Part shown: positions 48,314 to 60,300 of the stretch, in pieces
How positions within the stretch are numbered: position 1 is the first letter of the stretch
Layout: every line of letters starts with the position of its first letter
NCBI GenBank assembly: GCA_022264855.1
Contig: JABYQU010000045.1
Location: forward strand, 1 to 64,000
Length of the DNA: 64,000 nucleotides
Reading direction: 5' to 3'
DNA from: Lenzites betulinus
Taxonomy: Eukaryota; Basidiomycota; Agaricomycetes; Polyporales; Polyporaceae
Notes under the pieces: generated by a model
Seen by the model: the letters and a program-made list of their open reading frames with translations, nothing else
Databases searched by the model: none
Told to the model about the DNA's origin: nothing
Translations under genes and position numbers: made by a program

Positions 48314-50381
48314 TCACACCAACGACATATAGATCTTCTCTATTTCTGCTCTGAAGTGGTCTTCTGTTGCTTTTCTCCTGTATCCCAGTAAGTCTACATC
48401 CGAAAAGGAGACGTCGAAAACGTACCTCACGTTGCCTTTCTCCTGCGGGGATCACAACACTGATAAACAGCAATGCTTTGAACAGCGGCGACAGACTCAC
48501 CGTGGTCCTAGGAAGTGAGCCCGTCGGCACCACCAAGATGCACGTCGGGGACGTGATCCGTTCATGGGCGAAAAGCCTTTCGTTGAATGAAGCGGTGCGG
48601 GCGATGATCTCGCCTTTGACCTTGTCCGCCAGGTCCACGGTCGAGGCATCGACAGATGTCTCCAGCTCAACCACTAGGATAGGACAAACCCTCTGGTGAC
48701 CGACTACCACACAGTTGTGCACGATGTCGCCGCAGGTCTTCAGAACGTTCTCCTCAATCGCCCTGGGAGCGGCCCGGGGTATTCAAACACGACGTAATAC
48801 AGGACAAATGGCTGAACTCACTTTGTATCACAGAAGGCGGGGTTGCCACCAGTCCGTATCCAGTCGTCGCTTCGCCCACCTAAGTTCAGGGGTCAGCGGC
48901 ACATACGCCTGCCAAGCGCATAACGGCCTCTTACGGAAAACGTAACAGCCTGGCTTAACTTCCTCGAATAGATCGCCTGTAACGTGACCGTCTGGGCGGT
49001 TCCGTACGGAGGGGTGCGGGCAGGTCTTCGAATCGGCGGACACAAAGAATTCGTAGAGTCGGCGCGAGTGCGCGGAGGAGCTGCCATCGTCCTCACGCCC
49101 AACGGGCACTAATTTGCATGTGACCTCGGAGGCGAGTTGCAGGTAGGACTCCCCCGAATCGAGATTCGCCACCATGAGGGGCCCTACATTATACCAGAAC
49201 CGTTAGTTTGAACCCATAGTCTGGGTGAATCTTGCGCATACCGCACTCCGTGTTTGCATACATCGGCTATTGTGATGTAACGAACGTACGTCAGGCGAAC
49301 GTTAGAGTGGTAGATGCGGGCCGAATACCCACCGTCAACTTGATACCTTCTTGAAGCGCCCACTGTTCATCCTCGGGATTCATGGACGCCCCGGTGTATG
49401 CGATCTGCTGCAACCCGCGGAGCGCTTCAAGAACCTCGGGGCGTTGACGCGCAGCGGCGAGGAGCTTCGCAAGCCACGGAGCATACTGCAAGAGGAGATT
49501 GAGCCCGCACTTCTGCACCATAGCCAGGAACTCGTCTGCTGTGATTTCCCGTCCGGAACTCTGCGTCAAACACGCGCCCGACCACGAGATGAAAGTGACG
49601 CCTGTGGGGAATAAGGAATGCACCCGGTGGGAAGCTTGCGAAGGAGATACGCACAGGTCGCCGCCCCGATCGAGGCGAAGCTCCCGATGTTGTTGAAGAT
49701 GTGTTGACCTTCTGGGTGCCTCTGGATGACGCATTTCCAGGTCACTTCGCCCTCGGCGACAAGCCACTTGTGCGTTTGCGGGACGGGTTTGGGCCGCCCG
49801 CCTGTCGTACCACTCGTGTGAAATATCATCGCGATATCATCTTCGTTCACGGCCGCAGGCGTGCTCGGCGATGCGCCCGTCGTGGGCAATTCATCCGGCC
49901 TGGGGAGTTTGAGGGTCGCTTGTTGCCACTCCGCCGAAGACAGTAGCGCTTCATATGTGTCAGCGTAAATAAGGGCTCGAGCCTTGTGGGCGTCGAGGAG
50001 GTCCTGAACGAAGGGGGTTGTGAAGGCGAGGCCAAAAACCTCTGGTACGAAGCCAGCCGCGGCGACAGAGTAGATGTGTGCGAGGTCGCTCCAGTGTGAT
50101 CCTTTCAGCCTGTGGTGCAAGCGGTGGGTCAGTATTTGAAGCGAGATGGGTAGCAGTAAGGACTACGCGTACCACATTCCGACAACATCGCCCTGCTGAA
50201 GCCCCAAAGCGGACAGTTCCCTCGACCAGTGGTCCGTTGCTGCAACCAGCGCGTCAATGAAGTCTTGACAGGTTATGGATCCCCATTTGAAGCCAGTTGC
50301 GTCTCCCTCGAATGGCCGCATAAACGGCTGACTGGGGTTGCGCTGCAAACACCGAAGGACGAAATTCATGAAATGCGCCAT
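48314..50381 (-). CDS. AMP-binding adenylate-forming enzyme (acyl-CoA synthetase/NRPS-like A domain)
   Basis: Nine exons (50173-50381, 49655-50109, 49333-49601, 49242-49266, 48935-49183, 48822-48879, 48501-48762, 48426-48442, 48314-48377) give 535 residues. The ANL superfamily activates a carboxylate with ATP to an acyl-adenylate. Core motifs are present: P-loop IFHTSGTTGGRPKPVPQTH, QQIAYTGAS, the adenine-site YANTECG, the ribose aspartate in DDWIRTGG, and the C-terminal hinge and lysine region VPTGSLPRTTEKGNVRRK. No thiolation, reductase or condensation domain follows; the chain stops shortly after the hinge domain (EIEKIYMSLV). The substrate is not readable. Two exons are only 25 and 17 nt. 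A TATATA element lies about 80 nt upstream of the start. Confidence 0.92.
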
Positions 50382-50457
50382 GATGAAAGAGGAGGCAGTA
50401 ACACTGCAGAGTGAGGGTTATGACAAAGTCAGCTGCCATTCGTCCTGGGCACGAAGC

Positions 50458-50463
50458 TATATA
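50458..50463 (-). promoter_or_regulatory. Candidate TATA element of the AMP-binding gene
   Basis: TATATA, 77 nt upstream of the start codon at 50381, in an otherwise mixed-composition promoter. Confidence 0.4.
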
Positions 50464-50929
50464 CGCTCCCCAAGCCCAATCATTGATCTTACTCTCATGC
50501 GGTGGTCAGACATCGCGCGACATTACTCTTCCCAGTGTCACAGTGCAGGAATCCATGTGGGGCGGGCGGTCAAAGACCCTGCACTAGATCAGACTGAGCT
50601 GCGATCACGTCAAGTGCATACGATTCGGATATAGAAAAGGTACGTACAAGCACTACGGAGGTAAATCCCTCTGCATCTTATCATTCCACACGCCGGGCCT
50701 GCGCATGGCAGTTGGCGCGGGTCAATGTATATCGAAGCGTTTTGGCAAGGGAATGGGCCATTTGAATACGACGCATTGATAGATACAATGATGCAGAACA
50801 TCCGCTCGTAGTACACAGAGCTCCGCCTGTAACATGTATATTAGCACATGTGCAAAATATGCTGTGATTGATTCACCCACACATCGTTCTTGAGCTTGGC
50901 TACTCGTCCCATTGCATAGCGGACGGCAT

Positions 50930-51650
50930 TCAGTATGAGACAGCATGCCGCTCGTCCTGCTCGTCCTGCTTGCATAGAATATTGAGTAAGAGCATGTTGA
51001 GAGGGACGCCCGGGCACCACGTTCCTGCGCCCATGTAGGCCTTTCGCGACATGAGCGCTGCCTCTGATACTCTGAGCCCTCCGTCTTCCTGAGCAGTCGA
51101 GAATATGACAGCCTGGTCCGCGCCCAATCCCTTCAGCACACTGCGCACCATCATATTCCCTCCGCCGACGTCGATAAGTTCGTAACCCGCATGGAGCGGA
51201 TTCAGCCGTTTTGATGCTCCGCATCACGTCCTTTTCCATGAACACATCCCCGCCGACGCCCCGCAGCTTGCTCACCAGCCTGATCAGCTCGCCCATCTCT
51301 ATCAGGCCCCCGTTCCTCTCCCGCCTGCTCAATAGACGTCGACGATTTGCACGCTAAGTTCATATTGCTAGTCACCGAGGTTGAGCATCTTCGCCCATCA
51401 GCCACCTTTCCGCGGCCCGGCGAGGAGGTCCACACCGATGGCGGCACACATCTGTGGGAATGCATGGCGAAAGAGTGTTCCTGACAAATGCGGTCGCGAT
51501 GTGTGGAGGCCAGCGAGCGAGAGCACTGCGGGAGTGGGCGCGGGACGTGAAGCAAGTCGACTTGGCCCTGCGAGATCTCGCTAGATAATTCAGCAAGGGG
51601 CCGCTTGATCATATTGTTGCTATCGGTCGAAGTTTGCCATCCTAACGCCA
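50930..51650 (-). pseudogene. Disabled, intron-less copy of ESCRT-II subunit SNF8/VPS22
   Basis: Reading the minus strand across frames gives the order of an SNF8/VPS22 protein: LAELSSEISQGQVDLLH, then LFRHAFPQMCAAIGVDLLAG, PRKGG-stop-WAKMLNLGD-stop-QYELSVQIVDVY-stop, then in another frame RNGGLIEMGELIRLVSKLRG, and in a third RLNPLHAGYELIDVGGGN, MMVRSVLKGLGADQAVIF and SEAALMSR, closing AVSY-stop. SNF8 sorts ubiquitinated cargo at endosomes as part of ESCRT-II. The stops at 51398-51400 (TGA), 51368-51370 (TAG) and 50930-50932 (TGA) fall where the family has tryptophan. At least two frameshifts are present. No intron interrupts the roughly 720 nt, unlike every intact gene nearby, which suggests a retrocopy. 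A working gene is expected elsewhere in the genome. Confidence 0.85.
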
Positions 51651-52079
51651 CCTAGTAGACGATGCATGATGGTGAAGTGCTCGGCGAACATCAAGGGGAC
51701 ACGGAGGTCAAGATCAAGTTGTAACTTGAAGATGTAGTCCCGACGAGATAAGATTATGCATTAGTTAATCAGAAGCCAAGTAAGTACAAACCCTAATCCG
51801 AGTACTACTTAAGTTACATTGCACCTTCATTAACAATAGTAGTACTAGTACCGTAACACTGACTATACAGTACTTGCGATCATTACAATATACGCCCATT
51901 CCCTACGAAAACATACCGCTATCAGCGAAACTGAAAAATTATGAATACCGGTAGTTCGTTCAACATCACGCGCTATTATCATCAACAGGTCAATGCACTG
52001 TATGTAACAGACTGTATTATCCGACGTGGAAGCGACCAGCGAGAAAAGACAGACCTCAATGGTGAAAGCCGTCGCGGCT

Positions 52080-53821
52080 CTATTTGTAGGACCGACGGAC
52101 CGTCTCATCGCTCCCTACGCGATGCCTGATAGCTAGCGTATTCGTGTCGGGGTAGTCTTCAGAAGATGTCGACTGATTGCTATTCGACGCCGACGCCTCG
52201 ACGTCTGACTCAGAGTGCATACGCTTGGTATCCGTCAAGGAGGTGTCCACCGACCCAGGGGGCATGGCGTGGGCCCAATCTCCATGATCGAGCGGCGCCC
52301 CCAGGTCTCCTACAACGTCGGGGGAGAATCGCAGAGTGGAGAATCGCGAAAAGGCCACTTCCGATGCTGCTTGGCCATCTCCGCTGCCTCGGCGAGCAAC
52401 TTGACGGAGGTTGAGCATGAAATGGGATATGAGGATGCACGTGAAGCTACCAAATGAGTATCGTTAGAGTTGGATTCAGGTCTTCATTTTGTTCGCAGCA
52501 CTTACACGTCGATGAAAATAGGCAAGGGGTTGAAAAGCTAAAAGAGAGACCGTTAACAGACATCGTAGAAGTTATCGGAGTCAGACGTACCACATCGCTC
52601 TGAAGAACAGCGAGATCCACCACATTCAGTATCAGCATCGTGCTAGCAAAAATATCGACGTGAACCTTAGCGTTCGCATCTCGACACACGTGGAACTTGC
52701 CCAAAGTACAAGGTTCCTAAATATGTGTCAGCCACCGCCGTGACGTAGAACTGAACACGCCGTACCATCACGTAATAGAAGGGTAGAGAACGTCGCCTCA
52801 GAACGCAGGCTACTGGCAAGTTTCTTGATCTCGTATGTCTTGATCCAGGTGAGCACCAATACGAGCAAGTCGGCAGCGATTGCACAGCTGTGGGTAGATA
52901 TAGACACTATAGACCTCTCAGTCACTATGTTTATGTTTTGGTACTGGGATATGACGTGCGTACGTCTACGATCACGGTGTCAGTATCACCGAAGGTATGA
53001 TAAATCGAACAATTTACTTTTCTAGCTGGTCTTCAGAGAGAGCGGTCGACTCTGCGCAACCATACAAGGGGAACAGAAATGCTTGAGGGATTGATAGGAC
53101 ATAGTGGTACTAAACATATCGGATCTGTCAATCGAAGTCTATATGATTTTACATGATCTAAGTGAGAGACGCACCATGTTTGTAGCCGGTACGGTGAGCG
53201 CGATGACCAGAACTAGTAGGAAGGGCCGCCAGTCTTTGTTCCATATCGCATATACCCGCAGTGCGGAGAAAACTAATCATATCACGGTCAGTGTGATCGG
53301 AGAGGGGGTGCATGAGAATCCTTACCTGCAACGACAAAATACGCGATTACGGTGAAAATCTCAGTGAGTATGATGGGCGCGGCACAGTTCTATATTGACG
53401 TTAATGATATATTTCAGTGCCGAGCTATAACACTGTACGTACCTTGTCCGTTTGGTTCGGCCACCAAAACGTGCTTATAGGCAGTAAGATTTTGTTGAAG
53501 AGTGTTATATACCGGTTGAGCAAGAAGATGACAGTTGCCCCGGAGAACTTGCGACCCCATACAAATTGGACTTCGCCGGAGAAGGTCAGAAGGTGGTCGT
53601 ACGCCAGGAGTGCTGAATATGGTGTTAGCAGCATGATCCAAGAGGAAGTGATGCTATCTCACCGACTCCTGCGATCTCGCAGATATTGCTGACGGTACTG
53701 AGCGTAGATTGTTAAGCATGTTGCGTGTACGTAAGAGACGGGTGTTGGTGGGGCATACTTACAACAGACGTAGGGCAGTGATTATCTCCTGGTTTTCTTG
53801 GTCACTGCTAGAGTCGGCCAT
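52080..53821 (-). CDS. DUF6533 multi-span membrane protein
   Basis: About ten or more exons. Those resolved are 53763-53821, 53663-53697, 53443-53612, 53326-53389, 53175-53272 and 53018-53109 (all in phase), then segments around 52764-52925, 52600-52650 and 52500-52545, and the last exon 52080-52446. The N-terminal block LLAYDHLLTFSGEVQFVWGR followed by KFSGATVIFLLNRYITLF is the DUF6533 signature of Agaricomycete seven-span-like proteins. Later spans include VFSALRVYAIWNKDWRPFLL, CAIAADLLVLVLTWIKTYEI and TMLILNVVDLAVLQ; the conserved ISHFMLNLRQVA precedes a soluble serine-rich tail. The function is unknown; these proteins are greatly expanded in mushrooms. The middle exons are given approximately because several acceptors compete. 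Confidence 0.85.
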
Positions 53822-55698
53822 GACTGTATGACTTGGTGAAATTATGAACGCGAAGAGTGAGTGGAGGCTAACCTTCACCCGCCAGACAGTGATGCTGTTT
53901 TATACCACGCCTATGGTTTAGCCTAGGCTGACGAACGGCGTTCATTGAATCATTCCGTTGCTTCGGAAGAGACGTCGTTGACATCAGCGTCCTCGGTCAT
54001 GCAACAACGACACTAGCCCAGTGCTGCGCATCTTGCATCAAAGTACAAACCACCACATCGACAGCGTGTTGTGTGGAGAGCTAACCAAGTGTGAGAGAAG
54101 CCAACCAGAGCCGTCGGCAAGAAGAACAAACTTTCAGGGGCAAGCACCGCCCATGGTGCACAGTAGCTGGTGAAGATTGCATGGCGGCACTGCCGCCTTA
54201 TCGCAAACACATTGTGCGGTAGGTGTGATCACGATCAGCCGACTGTTTACGCCATCATCGTCGGGGATTGACGTCGGTTTTGGCGGAGCGCTCTATAAAG
54301 TTCGCAGCTAGGGATCGTCGGCGTAGATTGTGGCTAGTGTGCGAACTTCCCTGGCCTGTGCAGACCTGGGCACCTTGATCGTTCGCAAGCTGTGGGCTCC
54401 GGTAGTAACCCTAGTGTCTCGGCGTTGTCTAGTGATACTTCATAAGCAATCGCCCTTCGCAGGCACGTAATAACGTGTGGTAATGTATCGGAGCAGATAT
54501 AGACTCACGACATGCGGCTTAGCATACTAGTAAGTACTGAGCCTCCATTTTATGACCAACGCTATGGGGATACATGCCAGTATTTGTGCATGCGGACTTA
54601 GGCTGAAGTATACAGACCTTGATCAGCTAGTGCCAAAGACCCGTCAGGCTCGAAGCGGCGAGAGGAGCCAACCTAGCTACGGTGAGAGAGCAGGCTTACT
54701 AGGGCCGTGGCTCAGCGCTCAGTGGCTGCGCCCGCCAACCGTTACTAGTGTGTGGCTGTACAGAAAAACTGATAAGATTAGATCAATTGGCTGTGTGGCG
54801 GAATGCCACTACTATGCCACTCCGTCCTCCTCTTCACTGTACTCAACGTCAACCCTCGTCAACCCCCATGATCCTCGGATGCCGGTCCTTTTGTCCTTGA
54901 CAGATAACTGATGTGTGTATGTGTTCCCCCCCTGTGGTCGAAACTTCTTCGTTAGCCAACACTTGCGTACATGAACACGGGCGCATGATCACACCAATCT
55001 TCGCAATTCATACCATGGTCATCGCCAGGACACCACCTTCGCACGTCGCCACAATTACATCGCATTTCCTCAGAGCGTCCGAGAACAACAGCGCTGGGGC
55101 AAGAAGTGTGGCATCGGAAGACGTACTGATGCCACATGAGCTATCGCCGCTCGCGACGCGCGCGCATACCCACCCATGGACGCTGAAGCCATTCACTTTC
55201 AGACGCTAGACCGGAGCTAAACGACGTGGCATCGCCTCGCACGACATGGTGGCAACCATTAAGCGCGAGCCTGTGTGGACTCTCTTCTAAGGTATCCTAT
55301 GCGACAGAAACGTAATCGTACAAACAGCAGACAGCGTGCAAAGGTCGTGACAGTGAGACAGACGGCGCGGCAAAGTCCCAGTACCGGAAAGCGTGTGGGC
55401 GGAGCAACGGCGGACGAAGGGACATGGTAGATGGGAGAATGCAGTAGAGATGGGGAAAGGAGCGTGCGTGTGAGGGGAACGGAAGAAGCGAGAGTGGGAG
55501 TGGATGTGCGCGGGCGGACAATACACTGTACATCGCGAAGGCAGGCAGCCTGCATCGCGAAGACGAAAGTTCTAATTAGTACAACGGTATACCTATTGAT
55601 TTCGGATGGCTGTCAGCGACCAGGCTCCACGGAGGCGATGCGAAACGCACGTACCATGTGATGACGAGGCCTATCTGAACGACGGAAGCACTTTACCG
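53822..55698. other. 1.9 kb without supported gene
   Basis: Includes the DUF6533 upstream region. A ctataaag element at about 54293 on the plus strand is not followed by a credible coding sequence. Confidence 0.45.
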
Positions 55699-57386
55699 CT
55701 ACGGGGACGCGCTTGGGTGCAGATGAGTACCACCAACGGTATGCCTGCGACGCAACCGCTTACCCTGGCTGCTGGATCCGCGGGAGTCCACCGAGCCAGA
55801 GCCGCGGTTGAAGAGGCGCTGAAAGAACGGCTTTTTCGGGCTGTCCGCGCTCAAAGGCGACCGTGGGGATTTCTGCGTGTACACGGAGGCAGAGTTCGGC
55901 ACCTGTGGATGAAAGAACAGACGGTGAGTACGGCTCATCTCCGTGCATCTATGAGAGAAAATGAAAGACACGAGGGATCGCACTGATCGTGCGATCGCGC
56001 AGCAAACCCTTGCCCTGCATGTATAGATGCGAAATGAAATGAAACTCACCACGATCTGGACCTTTTGGCCGGGGGAGGGGAGGACGTAGTACGTACTGCC
56101 AGAGGTGTCGCTGGCGGTGTCGCTTTCGCTGAGGGAGGGTGTCGGAGAGCGCGTACGGGCGCGAAGGGGTTGATCGGGCATCATGTCACGCGCAGAAGGG
56201 CGTCCACGAACGGCGCTTGAAGCACGGCTTCTGGCACGACCATCTTCGCGCGATTGTGAGCTCCGATGGGATAAGGGCTGAGAAGGGTGAGAAGTCGAGC
56301 CGTGAACAGAGGGGAAGGGGTGCTGCCGGCATGCGTATGTGGTGGAGAATACTGGCTCGGATGAGGTAAAGGATCGGAACGGCTGTACGCTATTCCTGGC
56401 GCGGGCGGGCGGCGATGGTGGCCATGTGAAGAGGGGGAGTACACGATGGCGGGAGGGTTATAGTTTGGACCCCTATGGCGGGACGAAGGCGCGTAGACAA
56501 TTGCGGGTGGCGAGTACGTATATGGAAGCTGCTGATCCATCCGGGATGCAGTTCCCGCGTGCTCGTAGAACCGCGAGCCACTCGTATACGACATAGAGGC
56601 AGGTTGTGAATGCGAGTGTGCCATCCCGCCAGGGGCGGCCGCGAAGGGAGGGGCCTGGGCCGACGCAGATGGGTGCTGGTGCGTGGGTGCGATGACGCTG
56701 CGGTTGGACGTATGGAGGGGATCTGCGAGGGGAGGAAGTCTATCGTTGTGTGTGCTCGGATGAATTGAGGGCTGATGAGTTTGGGGGTCGAAGATACCCT
56801 GCACTGCAGGACCACGAGAGCGATGTGAGGAGCTAGACGCCTGCATGCGAACGGGAGATTGGGAATCTTCGGGCTGCCGCGACGGGAGAACTCGAATGCT
56901 CTCCGGCGACCGCGGCGGTGTGATGTGGGGGTGTGCTGACGGAGCATATCGCGAGCCAGAGGCGTACGAGAGTGTCTGAGCGTACCGTGCAGGTGGAGGA
57001 ACACCCGCAGGCGGCGCAGGAGGAGGAGCGTGAGATCCGGATCGAGATCGAGTTTGGCGAGAGTCGCGAGACGAGGACTGTGGTCCGTACTTGTGATCGC
57101 GTCTGCTGCTCGTCGGCGACGGCGCACCATCTGACATGATAGGCACGTCTGGTCTACCGTCGGGATAGCGCAGGACCATCCGCGGTGGCACCGAGCGGGT
57201 GCTGGCAGAGTCCGACTCACTCGGACCATAGCTCGGGGCGTCTACATCGTCGCTGATTGTGGATGGCGGGGAGGAGGGGGCGACGAAGTGGAGGCCCTGA
57301 GCATGAACACTGACCCAGTTCGCCGTGCGGTCGCGGGCGGTGAGGTACTCCTGGATGGCCTCGGGGTCAGTGGCGTACTCGGTCAT
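55699..57386 (-). CDS. Unrecognised Ser/Pro-rich protein, family member A
   Basis: Starts MTEYATDPEAIQEYL at 57386. Proposed exons are 56389-57386, 56050-56260 and 55699-55902, giving 470 residues in phase. The first exon has ANWVSVHAQGLHFV and a long Ser/Pro/His-rich centre with two PPAIVY motifs. The second contains SREDGRARSRASS and STYYVLPSPGQKVQIV; the third contains DSPKKPFFQRLFNRGS. The order matches gene 41973-42773 (QYVIIPPKGRRIDIV and NDAFLKRLL), so the two are paralogues. The join between exons 1 and 2 is inferred: the exon-1 frame otherwise stops at 56181, while the second frame is open and protein-like upstream of its own ATG. An alternative donor lies a little downstream (AGCCA/GTATTC). 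Function unknown. Confidence 0.7.
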
Positions 57387-60300
57387 GCTGGAACAGAGGA
57401 CAAAGACGGATGGGTAAGAGGGTAAGCAGGAAGACGGTTCGGACAAAAGAGCAGCAGCGCTGGGGACAACAAAGATACTTATACCTCGTCCGTGTGGGAG
57501 GTCGGGCCACGGGGGCGAGTCCACTTGGAGCGATGATTTCTGAGGTCATCAACAGGCAGATTTCGGATGCAAAATGAATCCGGAGCAATTACCCGTCCAG
57601 GGTTATCGAGAAACGTGTTCGAGGCGAGGCACCGTCGCCAAAGCTCGAACTGAGATTATCTCGATCAGTCCAGGTCAGACTCGTATCCAGCCGCAGCCTG
57701 CACTGTCCATAACTTAAGCTTATGAGCGGGGTGCATGTCTGGTTGCATGTTATGGCGCACCTCTTATTTGTTGTCATGCGGGAACATGCAGAAATAGCGA
57801 CACAAACAAGTCACTCGGATGAGCAACTGGGCCACGCTGCCTGGGCATGAGCAGAGGTTGAAGCGCCGCTTAAAAGCGTTACGGTAATCTGCGCGCCCGC
57901 GAGCGGGGACGCAGCCCTTTCTCTTTCGCCACAGCTACCTCTGGACTGTTTTGCTTACCCTGTGCTGCGACGAGCTTACATTGCTCTTCTGACGGCTCTG
58001 CTGGGGCTGCGCTGCTGGTGTACTTGGAAGTCTCGCAGCTTGCACGAATCCAAGGAGAACTATACTAAGAAGGCAAGTCGGAGGACTGCGTGTTCACCGG
58101 GTCCGCTCCGCGATTCCGATTTCTCTCAGGCAGCAGCACTGCCGTCGACCCAATCGCCGAGGCGCGTCCCAGCAGTCGAGGCGTCTTGTCAACGCTTCTG
58201 GGCGTTCGGATTTCTCATGATCGGAGAATTGGATAGCGCATGACCGGTCTAGTTCTGCCCATGGTTCCTTGCCCACTTGCTTAGGCATAACTTATCGAAA
58301 AACGCTGGGTACCACTTGGATTACCACCGCTAGCCCGGCTCGTGAGGGTTCATGCCGTTCAGCAGCGGTGAACAAATCCGCAATTGGACGCGGCCGTCAG
58401 GTGTGTGTCGCGGCGCGCGAATGGCTGTCTTGTTATGTACGAGAATGTTAGCTCATACTGCTGTCTATCAAGTAACCTGGTTACTGCCGTATGCGCCAGC
58501 AACCTGACCACACGCTCCGACGAGCTCACTGAGGGCTCCTGCCTGGGACTCTGAATAGTGAACAATACCAGGACGCCTTGGGTACGTCCGAATCAGAATC
58601 ATCCTGTTCTCAACTTACGCCGGTGCACATTCACTGTGGCCTCAGCTGCGTCGTCGCAGTGGGCGTCATCAGCATGCCACTCGCTGTCAGCTTGTGAGAC
58701 GACGATGCCGCAGGTTCAAACTGCGCCCGCAATTAAAGGTTTACAAAAATTTGCCGAAGACGCCCTCTCAAATGAGGGACTCAGCCTCACATCACCTGCT
58801 GGCTTTCATTTAGACCGCGGTAGTTATCAACGCTGGGCCGACGATGCGAACGCTCGCGCGGCTGTCCAACTTGCTTTCAGGCCACGCCGGCCTGCGCAGG
58901 TAGGGGGCCAACAGGCCCTTCCGACAGCCCATGGGGGTCCATTGACCTCGTGTTCTGTCATCCGTACCTGCCTTGCAGACACGCCAGGGGGCGCAAGACA
59001 GCGCAACCAACGACCCGCAAGGGTAGTCATAGGTAAGTCATCGTTCTGTCTATCTAATCACAACGTGAGCAGTGCCTTGCCCGCGCGTGCTCCGGCATCA
59101 TATCAGTCGGCGAGGCCGGATCTTCAGCATGTTCGTTCCCCCCGCCCATTTTGTTGAGAGCGGGTACCGACGTGTTTGGGTTCACCGATGCCGTAGATGC
59201 CCCAGGTGATGCCGGTCGGGCTGCTCATTACGAGCCCATGCCTCCGGAGATGTCGCGCGCAGTTCACACGACGCAGCATGTGATGACGCGTCGTGCGCAT
59301 TGTCCGTCCTTTGAGGCGTAGCTCGGGCGATGACGGAGGGCATGACTCGCCGTCGCGCGCGGCCTTGATCTCCTGGGCCCGGTCGCGCAGCTGCTCTTCT
59401 CACAGCGGCGGGCCACTGATCTTCGCGATTGAGTTGGGAGTCGTGCAGCTGCGAGACTATCAAGTAGGACCGCCACGATGCCCCTAGGGAGAGAAAGGAA
59501 GACGGGCAGAAAGGCTCGCAGCACGCGGGAAGGCAATGCAGCACGCCGCGGCATGCGTGTTGCTTTACGTAGCAGCGAGTTTTGTGCTAGATTTGTGCCA
59601 TTCTCATGATAACAAATGCGAATTCGCGCTAACTTTTATGCAAAGTTAAGGTTACCTGGGCAGAAGAGGTCTGGAAGAGACCGTCCCGAGGCGGTTGACT
59701 GTGGTCTGCCGCTTCGCTAGCGGGGCATCGCCGCTCGACCATGGCGGCTTCGCAAGGGCTCCAACGGAACCACTCGCTTCGCCTTCTATCCTCACTGAGT
59801 CATCCTGCTATGCACGGTATTCCTGACGGTAATGAGGGCCTTGCCGAAACCGCTAAGTTTACAGGTGCTCGCCGCCATCGTTCGGGATCACAACATGCGG
59901 CTACCGCCCTCCCATCCCCTGCGCGGCCGCCGCGTTGTTCATCTCCCGAGTCCCGACGTCTTCAAACTCTGCTGCACGTGAGGCTTGATATGCAGCAGCG
60001 ATGTTCCACGCTGTCGACCTGCTCATGCTGCAGGCCCGCAGTGAACTCTTTGGAGCTCTCTTGACAGGGTCTCCCATCTGTTCCGACTGCTCTCGTGCCG
60101 CCCCAGACTGCTCTCCCCCCCTTCTCCCGAACCATCGGTGTTCAAGTGGACGCTTTACGGGAGACGTCGTCAACCGTGAACCCGGGCGCGCGCTTCAGCA
60201 GCCTTACGCGCCCATGTGCGTTCGGTCTATCGCCGCCCTAATGACCACACCTCTTCTGAGCTCTTCTGGCGGTCATCTGTCACAATCCCGGGTGCATTCC

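Noticed and set aside
56181..57524. A 447-codon frame as a complete protein, with 55699-56184 as a separate gene
   Set aside because: The end of this frame is not protein-like, while the other frame continues the paralogue's C-terminal motifs; one spliced gene explains both.
58558..59157. 199-codon plus-strand frame containing a hydrophilic segment after ATG 58707
   Set aside because: No domain is recognised and the frame carries improbable tracts; kept only as a possible relic.
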